Of a stretch of 9,133 nt of DNA, positions 1 to 6,003 are shown piece after piece (within the stretch, counting starts at the first letter, position 1; each line of letters begins with the position of its first letter). The position numbers and the translations under genes are program-made. The stretch lies in the NCBI GenBank assembly GCA_027011425.1, contig JALUZX010000379.1:1-9133 (forward strand), given 5' to 3'. The notes beneath the pieces are model-generated. The model made no database searches, was not told the DNA's origin, and saw only the letters and a program-made list of their open reading frames with translations. The DNA comes from Planctomycetota bacterium. GTDB taxonomy: Bacteria > Planctomycetota > UBA1135 > JALUZX01.

Positions 1-84
1 GCAGGGTGAACGATCCTTTTCCAATGAGAAGGAAATTATCCCTCCTTTTTTCACCGAGGAAAGCCCCGGGTCAACACGGATGAT
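1..84 (-). other. Downstream flank of the glycan operon; possible start of a further minus-strand gene
   Basis: No gene can be established here. The stretch is AT-richer than the operon. On the minus strand there is a GGAGGG motif near 41-46 and then a TTG at 24-22 that opens a frame (MEKDRSPC if TTG is the start) running off the window edge without a stop. The spacing from motif to TTG is about 16 nt, which is too long for a confident ribosome site. A GATAAT hexamer at 40-35 resembles a -10 box but has no good -35 partner. I see no terminator after the last methyltransferase gene, so the operon may continue leftwards. Confidence 0.2.
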
Positions 85-864
85 TCATGAAGGTGCGTCC
101 TTTCTCCCGATGCCGACCAGGGAGTGCCCCACGGGAAAGGAGATCTTGTCCAGGAGGAAGCGTTCCGAGGAGAAGATCAAGGCGAAGGCGGCGTTGACGG
201 GGGGGATGAACCGGTGGGTCAGGTTGGTGGTCTGGTCGTCGGGAGGGGAGAAGAAGCGTTCCTTGAATTTCTTGACCAGGAGCACGGGGAGGATCATGGG
301 GAAAAGAAATGCGTTGATATAGGTGGACTTGACCACGTGGAACCCGGCGTCCCGGAGCTTTTCGTCCAGCTCCGGCCTGGAGTAGCGCCTCTGGTGGTGG
401 GAGACCTTGTCGTTGAGGGAGTAGAGCCATTGGTGGGCCGGGACGGAGATGAAGATGTGTCCCCCAGGGCGCAAAACGCGGAAACTCTCCTCCAGGACTT
501 TCCGGTCGTCGGGAATGTGCTCTAGGGTGTCGAAGAGCGCCACCAGGTCGGTGGAGCCGTTCCTGAAGGGCAGGGCGTAGCCCGAGGCGGTGATTACGTT
601 CCTGGCGCCCCTGCTCCGGCAGACCTTGATCCAGTCGTGGGCGATGTCCATTCCGATCACGTTTCCGTATTCGGAGAGGCGATTCAGGAATCCTCCGGCG
701 CCGCACCCGATCTCCAGGATGGTCAGGCCGGTCCTTCCTTTCACGACGAGGCGGTCCAGCAGGTGGAAGAAGATCTTCCTCCTGCCGATGAACCAGAAGT
801 GGCTCTCCTCCAGCTCGTAGAACTGGCGGTAGACCGTTTCTTCCATTCTTTCGTCGCGGGTCAT
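85..864 (-). CDS. Class I SAM-dependent methyltransferase (last visible gene of glycan operon)
   Basis: A 259-aa class I methyltransferase, expected to move a methyl group from S-adenosylmethionine to a small molecule or glycan. The N-terminus has the HFWFIGRR type motif (about 22-29) seen in many glycan-cluster methyltransferases. Motif I is ILEIGCGAG (49-57), the acidic end of the next strand is GMD (71-73), and LFDTLEHIPDD (about 110-120) followed by VLRPGGHIFISVP gives motifs post-I to III of the Methyltransf_11/23 type. A hydrophobic stretch at about 183-197 (INAFLFPMILPVLLV) could dock the enzyme at the membrane. The start at 864 is chosen because its ATG overlaps the upstream stop as ATGA and GGAGGAGG lies 6 nt upstream (871-878). 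The frame stays open far upstream, but that part is antisense-like noise over the neighbouring gene. The substrate is unknown; a sugar, lipid-linked sugar or quinone-like lipid are all possible. Confidence 0.9.
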   Translation of the reverse strand: MTRDERMEETVYRQFYELEESHFWFIGRRKIFFHLLDRLVVKGRTGLTILEIGCGAGGFLNRLSEYGNVIGMDIAHDWIKVCRSRGARNVITASGYALPFRNGSTDLVALFDTLEHIPDDRKVLEESFRVLRPGGHIFISVPAHQWLYSLNDKVSHHQRRYSRPELDEKLRDAGFHVVKSTYINAFLFPMILPVLLVKKFKERFFSPPDDQTTNLTHRFIPPVNAAFALIFSSERFLLDKISFPVGHSLVGIGRKDAPS

Positions 865-1775
865 TCGCCCCCTCCTCCGCCGGGCTTCCTGCAGGCCGCA
901 ACGAGTTCGTCGAAGAGGTTGATGTAGAAGGCCGTGCGTTTCATGGCCGAAAGGGGAGAGAGGAGCCCCGAGAGAACGGGATGGATCCGCCCGGCACGTT
1001 CGGCGACGAAGGCCGGTGAGACGAGCTTCCCCCCGTAGCGGCTCGTCATGGCGAGGACGGCCAGGCCCGCTTCTTTTTCCAGGAGCCTTCTCAGGGTGTG
1101 GGGGGAGAAGTGGTAGAGATGTTCGGCATGCTTGTAGTGCTGCCACTTCCTCCCGAGGATTCTCGCGAAGAGACTGTCCACGTTCTGGGTCTCCAGGACA
1201 AGGACGCCGCCGGGCTTCACCATGGCGGAAGCGGCCCGGAGAAAGGAGACCGGGTCGGGGGTGTGCTCCACCACGTCCCAGAGGGTGACCAGGTCGAAGC
1301 TCTCCTTCTCGAACGGGGCGTCCTCCAGAAGGCCCGTGAAGATCTCCACCCCCGGCAGGTTCTTCCGCGCCGTCTCCGCGATGGGGGCCGAGGGCTCCAC
1401 GCCGGCGCATTCCCACCCGTCCTCGCGGGCCACGGCGAGGAAGAAACCGGCGGCGCACCCCACGTCCAGAACCTTTCCCGGCGGGGATGCGAAGGAGCGG
1501 ACGAAACGGTTCCGGATGCGGAAGGTCCGGACGTAGAAATCACGTTCCGCCGAATAATCCGCGTATCCCCGCACCTTGGGGGAGTCGCTCTTCCAGTAGC
1601 TCTCGTCGTAGATCTCTTCCAGAAGGACCCCCGGGGGAAGCCTGGGCGTGACGTATACGAGGCCGCAGTTGGAGCACCGGACCACGGAGAAGGGCTCTTC
1701 CGTGAAGAGGGTGGACCTCTCCCCGGTTCCGCAGAGGGCGCAGGATGGCACCTCTTCCAGGCGATCCGCCCTCAT
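861..1775 (-). CDS. Class I SAM-dependent methyltransferase with N-terminal zinc ribbon
   Basis: A 304-aa methyltransferase. Two CxxC pairs, Cys12/Cys15 and Cys34/Cys37, form a small zinc ribbon at the N-terminus, a layout shared with sugar C-methyltransferases and many uncharacterised glycan-cluster methyltransferases. The SAM fold follows: VLDVGCAAG (102-110) is motif I, GVEPS the next acidic strand, then FDLVTLWDVVEHTPDP and MVKPGGVLVLETQN. The later GRKWQHYKHAEHLYHFSPHT segment is typical of Methyltransf_23 proteins. The start at 1775 forms an ATGA overlap with the FAD oxidoreductase stop, and AAGGAG sits 8 nt upstream (1784-1789). Its stop overlaps the next methyltransferase by ATGA. Two different methyltransferases back to back suggest two methylations on one product or on different intermediates. 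Whether this one acts on carbon, oxygen or nitrogen cannot be told from sequence. Confidence 0.9.
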   Translation of the reverse strand: MRADRLEEVPSCALCGTGERSTLFTEEPFSVVRCSNCGLVYVTPRLPPGVLLEEIYDESYWKSDSPKVRGYADYSAERDFYVRTFRIRNRFVRSFASPPGKVLDVGCAAGFFLAVAREDGWECAGVEPSAPIAETARKNLPGVEIFTGLLEDAPFEKESFDLVTLWDVVEHTPDPVSFLRAASAMVKPGGVLVLETQNVDSLFARILGRKWQHYKHAEHLYHFSPHTLRRLLEKEAGLAVLAMTSRYGGKLVSPAFVAERAGRIHPVLSGLLSPLSAMKRTAFYINLFDELVAACRKPGGGGGE

Positions 1776-3205
1776 CCGAAATACTCCTTGCCCGTGGCTA
1801 CGTCGGCGTGGCCCGCGTCCCTGCCTTCCAGGTAGGCCCAGGCCATCCGCCGCCCCATCTCCACGGACTGGTCCATGTTGTTGTAGCGGAACAGCCCCTG
1901 GCGCCCGCCGGTCTCCAGGTTTTCCAGGCCCGCCAGGAAGGCCCGGAGGGGTGCCAGGTTTTCCTTGTAATGGAGGTCGTAGACCGGGTAGGCGTGGGTC
2001 ATCTTCCGCACGAACCCGTCCAGCACATCCTCCTTCTTCACCAGCCCCACGGTCTCCATGTCCTTTACGGCCACCTGGATCGCGCTCTCTGCGTCCATGT
2101 TCCACACGTCGTCCCCCTTCCTGCAGGTGATCTCCGTGCAGATCATGGTCTTGCCCGGCGGGGCGTTGCGGGGGGAGAAGTTCCGGAATTCGCTGATCCT
2201 GTGGACGGTGAGATGCTTCTCCGGGAGGTAGATCCAGCTGTCGGGCGAAACCGACGGCTTGTTGAGGACGAGGTAGACGAAGACGATCCCGATGTAATGG
2301 AGGTTGGAGCAGGCCTCCAGGACGTCCTCTCCCGGCGGGGGGTCCAGGAGGTTGACCAGGGTCGTGATCGGAATGGTGGAGAGGACCCGGCCGGCGGGGA
2401 AGGTTCCCGCCGATTCCCCGCCCGTGTGCAGGGCCTTCACCAGGCTTCCCTCCCTCTCGATGCGCGTCACGGGCGCGCCCAGGAGCACCTCTCCGCCGGC
2501 TTCGCGGATCTTGTCGGCGTAGGCCCGGGCGATGGCCCCGATCCCCCCCGTTTCCGGATAAAGGAATTCCGTCACCAGGGTCCTCGGGGTGTTTCCCTTC
2601 TTGCGGGAGAGGGTTTTCTTCACCGTGTCCCAGAGGGAGAGCAGGGTGATGCGTTGGGCCGCCCAGTCGGCGGAGATGTCCCGGGGGGACATCCCCCAGG
2701 CCTTGGCCGTATAGGTTCCGAAGAAGATCCGGTAGAGAGTTTTTCCGAACCGCTTCACCACCCAGTCCTCGAAATTGTCGTCCGAGATGCGGCTGAGGCC
2801 GGTCCGGACCTTGAAGCGGATCCAGAAGTAGTCCAGGAAGGCTCGGAACAGGAGGTGGGGAGGGAGGGATGCCAGGACGTTCCTTGCCTTGAGGGGATAG
2901 TCGAAGAACTTCCCGAAGAGATGGATCCGGGAGAGGCGCTGGGCGGTACGCTTGTTGTCGCCCAGGATCTCCTCAACGTGGGCCCTCAGGGCGTCGTCCT
3001 TGGTGTGGAAGCGGTGGGGCCCGAAATCGTAGACGAATTCTTCCCCCCCGGGGGCCTCGTAGGTGAAGGAAGCCGCCATCCCGCCCGGAAAGGGGTCTTT
3101 CTCGAAGACCGTAACGGGGACGCCCTTGCGGGCCAGCTCGAAGGCGCAGGAGAGTCCTGCCAGGCCGGCGCCCAGGACGGCGACCTTCTGATTGGGGGGG
3201 CTCAT
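1772..3205 (-). CDS. FAD/NAD(P)-binding oxidoreductase, UDP-galactopyranose mutase / HemY-like
   Basis: A 477-aa flavoprotein of the amine-oxidase / protoporphyrinogen-oxidase-like group (COG1232 type). The N-terminal dinucleotide fold is clear: VAVLGAGLAGLSCAFELA (about 8-25) has the GxGxxG pattern, ending in the acidic VTVFEKD (31-37) and then PGGMAASF. The segment FGPHRFHT (61-68) resembles the GAHLFHT-type motif of UDP-galactopyranose mutase. The C-terminus holds RYNNMDQSVEMGRRMAWAYLEG, typical of the FAD-closing end of this superfamily. No membrane helix is evident. ATG 3205 gives an ATGA overlap with the glycosyltransferase stop and has CAGGAG 9 nt upstream (3215-3220). Its place between a GT2 enzyme and two methyltransferases fits a redox or ring-altering step on a nucleotide-sugar or lipid-linked sugar. 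It is not a bona fide UGM by motif alone, and a desaturase or dehydrogenase role is equally possible. Confidence 0.85.
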   Translation of the reverse strand: MSPPNQKVAVLGAGLAGLSCAFELARKGVPVTVFEKDPFPGGMAASFTYEAPGGEEFVYDFGPHRFHTKDDALRAHVEEILGDNKRTAQRLSRIHLFGKFFDYPLKARNVLASLPPHLLFRAFLDYFWIRFKVRTGLSRISDDNFEDWVVKRFGKTLYRIFFGTYTAKAWGMSPRDISADWAAQRITLLSLWDTVKKTLSRKKGNTPRTLVTEFLYPETGGIGAIARAYADKIREAGGEVLLGAPVTRIEREGSLVKALHTGGESAGTFPAGRVLSTIPITTLVNLLDPPPGEDVLEACSNLHYIGIVFVYLVLNKPSVSPDSWIYLPEKHLTVHRISEFRNFSPRNAPPGKTMICTEITCRKGDDVWNMDAESAIQVAVKDMETVGLVKKEDVLDGFVRKMTHAYPVYDLHYKENLAPLRAFLAGLENLETGGRQGLFRYNNMDQSVEMGRRMAWAYLEGRDAGHADVATGKEYFG

Positions 3206-3930
3206 TTCTTGGCGCTCCTGAGAAATTTTTTCTTGGTGATCACTTTCCACATGGCCCAGGCCGTCCGGGCCTGCCGGAAGAAGGTGGCGGAATGCTTGGA
3301 GTCGCCGCCCAGCCGCGGACTGTAGGTGACGGGGATCTCGATGCAACGCAATCCCTTGACCAGAACCTCCACCATCATCTCCGGACTGAAGGCGGGCCCG
3401 CTTTCGCAGAGGGAATCCTTGATGTTTTCGAAAGTCGATTTCCAGAGGGCCCGGAAGGTGCACCCCACGTCGGTGAAGCGGGGCTCCCACTTGATGAACC
3501 AGAGCAGTTCCAGGTACTTGGCCATGAACACGTTCCCCCAGCGAAGGAGGGAACGCATGTTGGCCCCTTGCTGGACCAGTTGGCGGGTGGTGCGGGTCCC
3601 GATCACCATGCCCGCGTCTTCCAGGTAGACCAGGAGCTTGATCACGTCCCGTGCCAGGAAGGACCCATCCGCTTCAGTGAGGACCAGGATGTCTCCTTGG
3701 GCCTCCGACATGCCCCGCAACAAGGCCTTGCCGTACCCGGGCTCCTTCTCCTCCACCACCCGGGCTCCCGCCTCCCGGGCCAGGGCCGCCGTCCGGTCGG
3801 AGCAGTTGTTGTCCACCACCAGGACTTCATCCACGTGAGGTTCGGCGGAGAAGGAGGACACCACCCCCTGGATGGTCTCCTCTTCGTTGTAGGCCGGCAC
3901 GACGACCGAGACCTGGTGATCCTTGAACAT
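3202..3930 (-). CDS. GT2 glycosyltransferase, dolichyl-phosphate-mannose-synthase-like
   Basis: A 242-aa GT-A fold family 2 glycosyltransferase, the first gene of a four-gene operon. Visible motifs are VSVVVPAYNEEETI (7-20), VLVVDNNCSDRT (36-47) for nucleotide binding, GYGKALLRGM (65-74), the metal-site region LTEADGS (84-90), VIGTR (109-113) and DVGCTFRALWKSTF (154-167). These are characteristic of the DPM1/polyprenyl-phosphate sugar transferase branch. The usual DxD here reads Glu86-Ala-Asp88, a conservative change. There is no C-terminal pair of membrane helices, so it is the short form, probably attached to the inner face of the membrane. The C-terminus is lysine-rich (VITKKKFLRSAKK). The ATG at 3930 has an AGGAAG site just upstream (3934-3939) with tight spacing. 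A neighbouring upstream ATG is out of frame. The donor and acceptor are unknown; a polyprenyl phosphate acceptor is the family expectation. Confidence 0.9.
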   Translation of the reverse strand: MFKDHQVSVVVPAYNEEETIQGVVSSFSAEPHVDEVLVVDNNCSDRTAALAREAGARVVEEKEPGYGKALLRGMSEAQGDILVLTEADGSFLARDVIKLLVYLEDAGMVIGTRTTRQLVQQGANMRSLLRWGNVFMAKYLELLWFIKWEPRFTDVGCTFRALWKSTFENIKDSLCESGPAFSPEMMVEVLVKGLRCIEIPVTYSPRLGGDSKHSATFFRQARTAWAMWKVITKKKFLRSAKK

Positions 3931-4017
3931 AGGCTTCCTGGGCCGGAGATCCCATCGACTATGGACTATGGGCCAAGTCTATCCTCTGATCCCCCTTTTC
4001 AGCTTGATCGGACGGGG
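3931..4017 (-). promoter_or_regulatory. Probable leader/promoter region of the glycan operon
   Basis: This gap separates the glycosyltransferase start from a hairpin that probably ends the upstream transcript, so the operon promoter should lie here or just upstream. By eye, no clean sigma70 pair is present. TTGACT at 4028-4023 is a fair -35 match but has no -10 at 16-18 nt. TAGACT near 3981-3976 is a weak -10. A perfect tandem 7-mer (3957-3970) lies about 30 nt before the start codon. The assignment rests on gene layout rather than on motifs. Confidence 0.3.
3957..3970. repeat. Tandem 7-bp direct repeat GACTATG x2
   Basis: Two adjacent exact copies of GACTATG (3957-3963 and 3964-3970) lie in the leader of the glycan operon, 27-40 nt upstream of the glycosyltransferase ATG. 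The copies could be a direct-repeat operator or chance. No protein partner is suggested by the neighbours. Confidence 0.5.
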
Positions 4018-4048
4018 AAGAAAGTCAAATGAAGGTTGGTTCCTTCAT
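4018..4048 (-). terminator. Putative terminator at the end of the DNA glycosylase gene
   Basis: A perfect 7-bp inverted repeat, ATGAAGG (4029-4035) and CCTTCAT (4042-4048) with a 6-nt loop, overlaps the glycosylase stop codon. Read on the minus strand, the stem is followed by TTTGACTTTCTT, a broken U-rich tail. The stem is only moderately GC-rich and the tail is interrupted, so this may be a weak terminator or an mRNA 3' end stabiliser. Confidence 0.4.
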
Positions 4049-4767
4049 GGATTTCCTCCGGGAAGCCCGGGTTTCTTGAAGCGGGAAAGGGGGCATCCCT
4101 TGCAGGAGGGCCGGGTCCGGCACCACCCTGCCCCGATTCGAACCAGAAGGGCGTGGTACTCCCTGTAGAGGGCCAGGTCGGGGGGAAGCCTGGACTCGAA
4201 CCAGGCACGGATCTCCTCGTAGGGCAGGTCTCCCTGGAAGAGACCGTGGCGCCCCCCGATCCTCCGGGTGTAGGCGTCCACCACGAAGACCAGCTTCCCG
4301 GCGCCATAACAAAGGATCGAGTCCGCCGTCTCCGGACCGATGCCTTCCAGCTCCAGGAGAGAGGCCCGGGCCTCCTCCAGGGGCAGGGCCGCAAGCCCTT
4401 CCACCCTTCCGCCGCAGGTTTCCTGGAGCCAGTCCAGGAAGATCACAAGCCTCCGGGCCTTCTGGCGGAAGTAGCCCGAGGGGCGGACCAGGTCCTCCAG
4501 CTTCCGGGGAGGAAGGGCCGTGATTGCCTCGGACCGGTCCAGGAGGCCCGCCTTCTTGAGGTTCTCCACGGCCAGGGATGCCCCCCGCCAGGAGGTGTTC
4601 TGGGCCAGGATGGCGCCGGCGCACACCTCCAGGGGCGTCTCGGCGGGCCACCACCGGGAAGGCCCAAGCCGGGAAAGGGCGGCCCTGTAGATGCGGGCCG
4701 CCCGGGTGGAGCCGGTCCAGGCCGGCGCGGGGAGCCGAACCGGCGGGAGGGGGGGGAACCTCCTCAC
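4045..4767 (-). CDS. HhH-GPD DNA glycosylase of the endonuclease III superfamily (COG2231-like)
   Basis: A 240-aa base-excision-repair enzyme expected to remove damaged bases from DNA. It has the N-terminal ILAQNTSW helix (53-60, as in AILTQNT of the family), a helix-hairpin-helix LEGIGPETADSI (140-151), and the essential aspartate Asp164 in FVVDAYTRRI. The residue matching the catalytic lysine of Nth is Glu146, so a monofunctional glycosylase without lyase activity is expected, like COG2231 and MagIII-type alkylation-repair enzymes. The C-terminal cluster motif has Cys216, Cys222 and Cys225 but no fourth cysteine before the end. The start is set by exclusion: GTG 4767 is the only ATG, GTG or TTG in frame ahead of the conserved domain, and it forms a GTGA overlap with the upstream stop. 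No clear SD precedes it, so translational coupling is likely. The first ~20 residues are a Pro/Arg-rich extension. Confidence 0.85.
   Translation of the reverse strand: MRRFPPLPPVRLPAPAWTGSTRAARIYRAALSRLGPSRWWPAETPLEVCAGAILAQNTSWRGASLAVENLKKAGLLDRSEAITALPPRKLEDLVRPSGYFRQKARRLVIFLDWLQETCGGRVEGLAALPLEEARASLLELEGIGPETADSILCYGAGKLVFVVDAYTRRIGGRHGLFQGDLPYEEIRAWFESRLPPDLALYREYHALLVRIGAGWCRTRPSCKGCPLSRFKKPGLPGGNP
4749..4756. repeat. G8/C8 homopolymer tract in codons 4-7 of the glycosylase gene
   Basis: A run of eight G on the plus strand (C8 in the mRNA sense) lies 10-18 nt after the GTG start of the DNA glycosylase. A length change would shift the frame before any conserved domain. It may be a slippage-prone contingency tract, a sequencing-sensitive site, or simply high-GC chance. 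Confidence 0.6.
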
Positions 4768-5852
4768 CTGTAGGTGAACTGGGTCACAAGCCCCTGGCCG
4801 GGCCAGACATACTCGGCCGTGGGGGGCCACTTGCCGGTCCATCCGGGGAACTGGAACAGGATGCCCGAACTCAGGACCACGCCGAAGGGCAGGCCCTTGT
4901 CCAGGGCCATCCACTGGCAATAGAGGGTGACTCCTTTGTAATAGGGCCGATCGGCGAGCTTGAACGAGATGGTGGAATTGCCGACCGGGTCCGTCTTGAC
5001 GGGCCCGAAGAAGAAAATCGGCGCCAGGAGGAGGGAGCACTGGGTTCCGGGCAGGGTGAAAGGAAGGGGGATGGATCCCCACTTGTTCTTCTTGTATCCC
5101 AGCATGAGCATGGCCTGGCTGTTGCGGGTGAGCTGACTTCCTGAGAAGTTGAGGGTCCATGTGGCGCCGCGCTTGTATCCCGTCAGGGATGCCAGGGCGG
5201 GCCAGGCCTGGTGGGCGGGCCGGCAACCCCGGCCGTAGCCGGTGCGGAAGATGTAATAAGGATTATAGGCCCACTTCGTCCGGCCCAGGGCGCTGTCGTA
5301 GACGAAGTCGAAGGGGCCGCCCCCCGATCGGGAACGATTCATGATCTTCACTTCCCAGATCAAGGGCTTCTTTTTATAGATGAAGGGCACCTTGAAGGGG
5401 AGTTTGTAGGCGAAGGGGGCGGGCACGGTGGAGTGTGTCGTGCCGGGCCAGTTGATCTTGAGGAAGTTCTGGGTCCCTACCGAACCGAAGACCACGGCGG
5501 TCTTGTCCTTCCCCATGTTCTTGTCGAAGTCCTTGGAGAGTCCCCCGGTAGGGGAGGCGTAGGTGGCCATCTCGAGCTTCATCTCGAAGGAGAGGGCCTT
5601 GTAAGGGTAGGTGCTGGTTCCGTTCCTGCGCCAGGCCAGGCCCTGGACGATCCCCACCGTGAGGGGAAGGTCCCTGTGGACCTGCTGGTAACGCCAGTAA
5701 GGGTTGCCGGACCCGAAGGGAAAGACGTTGTTTCCCGATCCCTCCTTGGCGGCGTAGGCCTTGGGAGAGACGTAGGTCTTGACGTTCTGGGCCGGAAGAA
5801 GGGCCGGGAGGCCCGTAAAGGCGAGAAGGGCGAGGAATGGGGAGATTCTCAT
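4764..5852 (-). CDS. Secreted protein of unknown function
   Basis: A 362-aa exported protein. The N-terminus MRISPFLALLAFTGLPALLPA followed by Gln22 is a classical signal peptide with a likely cut after Ala21. The mature part is rich in Tyr, Trp, Phe, Gly and Pro with few charges clustered, which suits a beta-rich extracellular or envelope protein. Near the start of the mature part, NNVFPFGSG and RYQQVHRDLP precede a segment VGIVQGLAWRRNG. The C-terminal third (SQAMLMLGY, IPLPFTLPGTQCSLL, GVTLYCQWMALD) looks like a compact domain I recall as common at the ends of planctomycete secreted proteins. Three cysteines are visible, in GRGCRP, GTQCSL and TLYCQW. There is no lipobox, LPXTG or PEP-CTERM signal. 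The start is firm: AAAAGGAGG (5868-5860) lies 7 nt upstream. No enzyme motif was recognised, and the stop overlaps the glycosylase GTG. Confidence 0.8.
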   Translation of the reverse strand: MRISPFLALLAFTGLPALLPAQNVKTYVSPKAYAAKEGSGNNVFPFGSGNPYWRYQQVHRDLPLTVGIVQGLAWRRNGTSTYPYKALSFEMKLEMATYASPTGGLSKDFDKNMGKDKTAVVFGSVGTQNFLKINWPGTTHSTVPAPFAYKLPFKVPFIYKKKPLIWEVKIMNRSRSGGGPFDFVYDSALGRTKWAYNPYYIFRTGYGRGCRPAHQAWPALASLTGYKRGATWTLNFSGSQLTRNSQAMLMLGYKKNKWGSIPLPFTLPGTQCSLLLAPIFFFGPVKTDPVGNSTISFKLADRPYYKGVTLYCQWMALDKGLPFGVVLSSGILFQFPGWTGKWPPTAEYVWPGQGLVTQFTYR

Positions 5853-5922
5853 GGGTGATCCTCCTTTTGGATGGAAGGGAGAACTCTAAGGTAACTCCCG
5901 GGCACGAAAGGGAAAAGGGAGA

Positions 5923-5940
5923 AGCCCCGGCGGGGGGGCT
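5923..5940. repeat. Inverted repeat AGCCCC-N6-GGGGCT
   Basis: A 6-bp perfect inverted repeat with a 6-nt G-rich spacer, in the divergent control region about 70 nt upstream of the cstA start. It may be an operator or a hairpin in the 5' leader. No U-run follows on the plus strand, so it is not a canonical terminator there. Confidence 0.45.
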
Positions 5941-5949
5941 ATCCTGGAA

Positions 5950-5961
5950 CGGCGCGCGCCG
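5950..5961. repeat. 12-bp perfect palindrome CGGCGCGCGCCG
   Basis: A spacer-free self-complementary 12-mer in the divergent region, 42 nt before the cstA start codon. The symmetry would suit a dimeric regulator, but alternating GC in a GC-rich genome makes chance a fair alternative. Confidence 0.45.
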
Positions 5962-5977
5962 CCGTGGTAGGAAGGGA

Positions 5978-5996
5978 TCTTCCTTGAAAAGGAGGG
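5978..5996 (+). promoter_or_regulatory. SD-sequestering hairpin of cstA
   Basis: The cstA SD AAGGAGG (5989-5995) is correctly placed 8 nt before the TTG start. It can pair with CTTCCTT at 5979-5985 across a 3-nt GAA loop (seven pairs with one G-U, extended by another U-G at 5978/5996). The stem would hide the SD from the ribosome. GGA triplets at 5970, 5975, 5991 and 5999 surround it. Together with the TTG start, this suggests translational control. Confidence 0.4.
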
Positions 5997-6003
5997 CCGG
6001 AAA

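Larger units (their letters stand above)
5853..6003. promoter_or_regulatory. Divergent intergenic region between secreted-protein gene and cstA operon
   Basis: This 151-bp gap must carry the starts of both transcription units. It holds a strong SD for the minus-strand gene (5860-5868) and the SD for cstA (5989-5995). Two GC-rich inverted repeats (5923-5940 and 5950-5961) lie in the middle. No convincing sigma70 boxes were found on either strand; TATCCT at 5940-5945 and TAGAGT near 5890 on the minus strand are weak -10 candidates. The shared position makes co-control of the two units possible but not shown. Confidence 0.5.

Noticed and set aside
52..72. Imperfect inverted repeat near the left end as a terminator
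   Set aside because: The stem has a mismatch, and on the coding (minus) strand it is followed by an A-run rather than a T-run.
865..1458. N-terminal extension of the last methyltransferase upstream of 864
   Set aside because: The extra ~200 residues are Arg/Gly/Pro-rich, overlap the real upstream methyltransferase in another frame, and the ATGA overlap plus SD fixes the start at 864.
1745..3325. Long plus-strand open frame antisense to the flavoprotein gene
   Set aside because: It is a GC-rich antisense artefact; the minus strand holds a recognisable FAD enzyme with SD and coupled start.
4130..4215. tRNA-like T-arms on the minus strand (GCCTGGTTCGAGTCCAGGC and GGTTCGAATC)
   Set aside because: The T-arm match is striking, but no matching acceptor stem, D-arm or anticodon arm is found upstream, and the stretch encodes conserved glycosylase residues (RAWFESRLPPDLALYREYHALLVR region).
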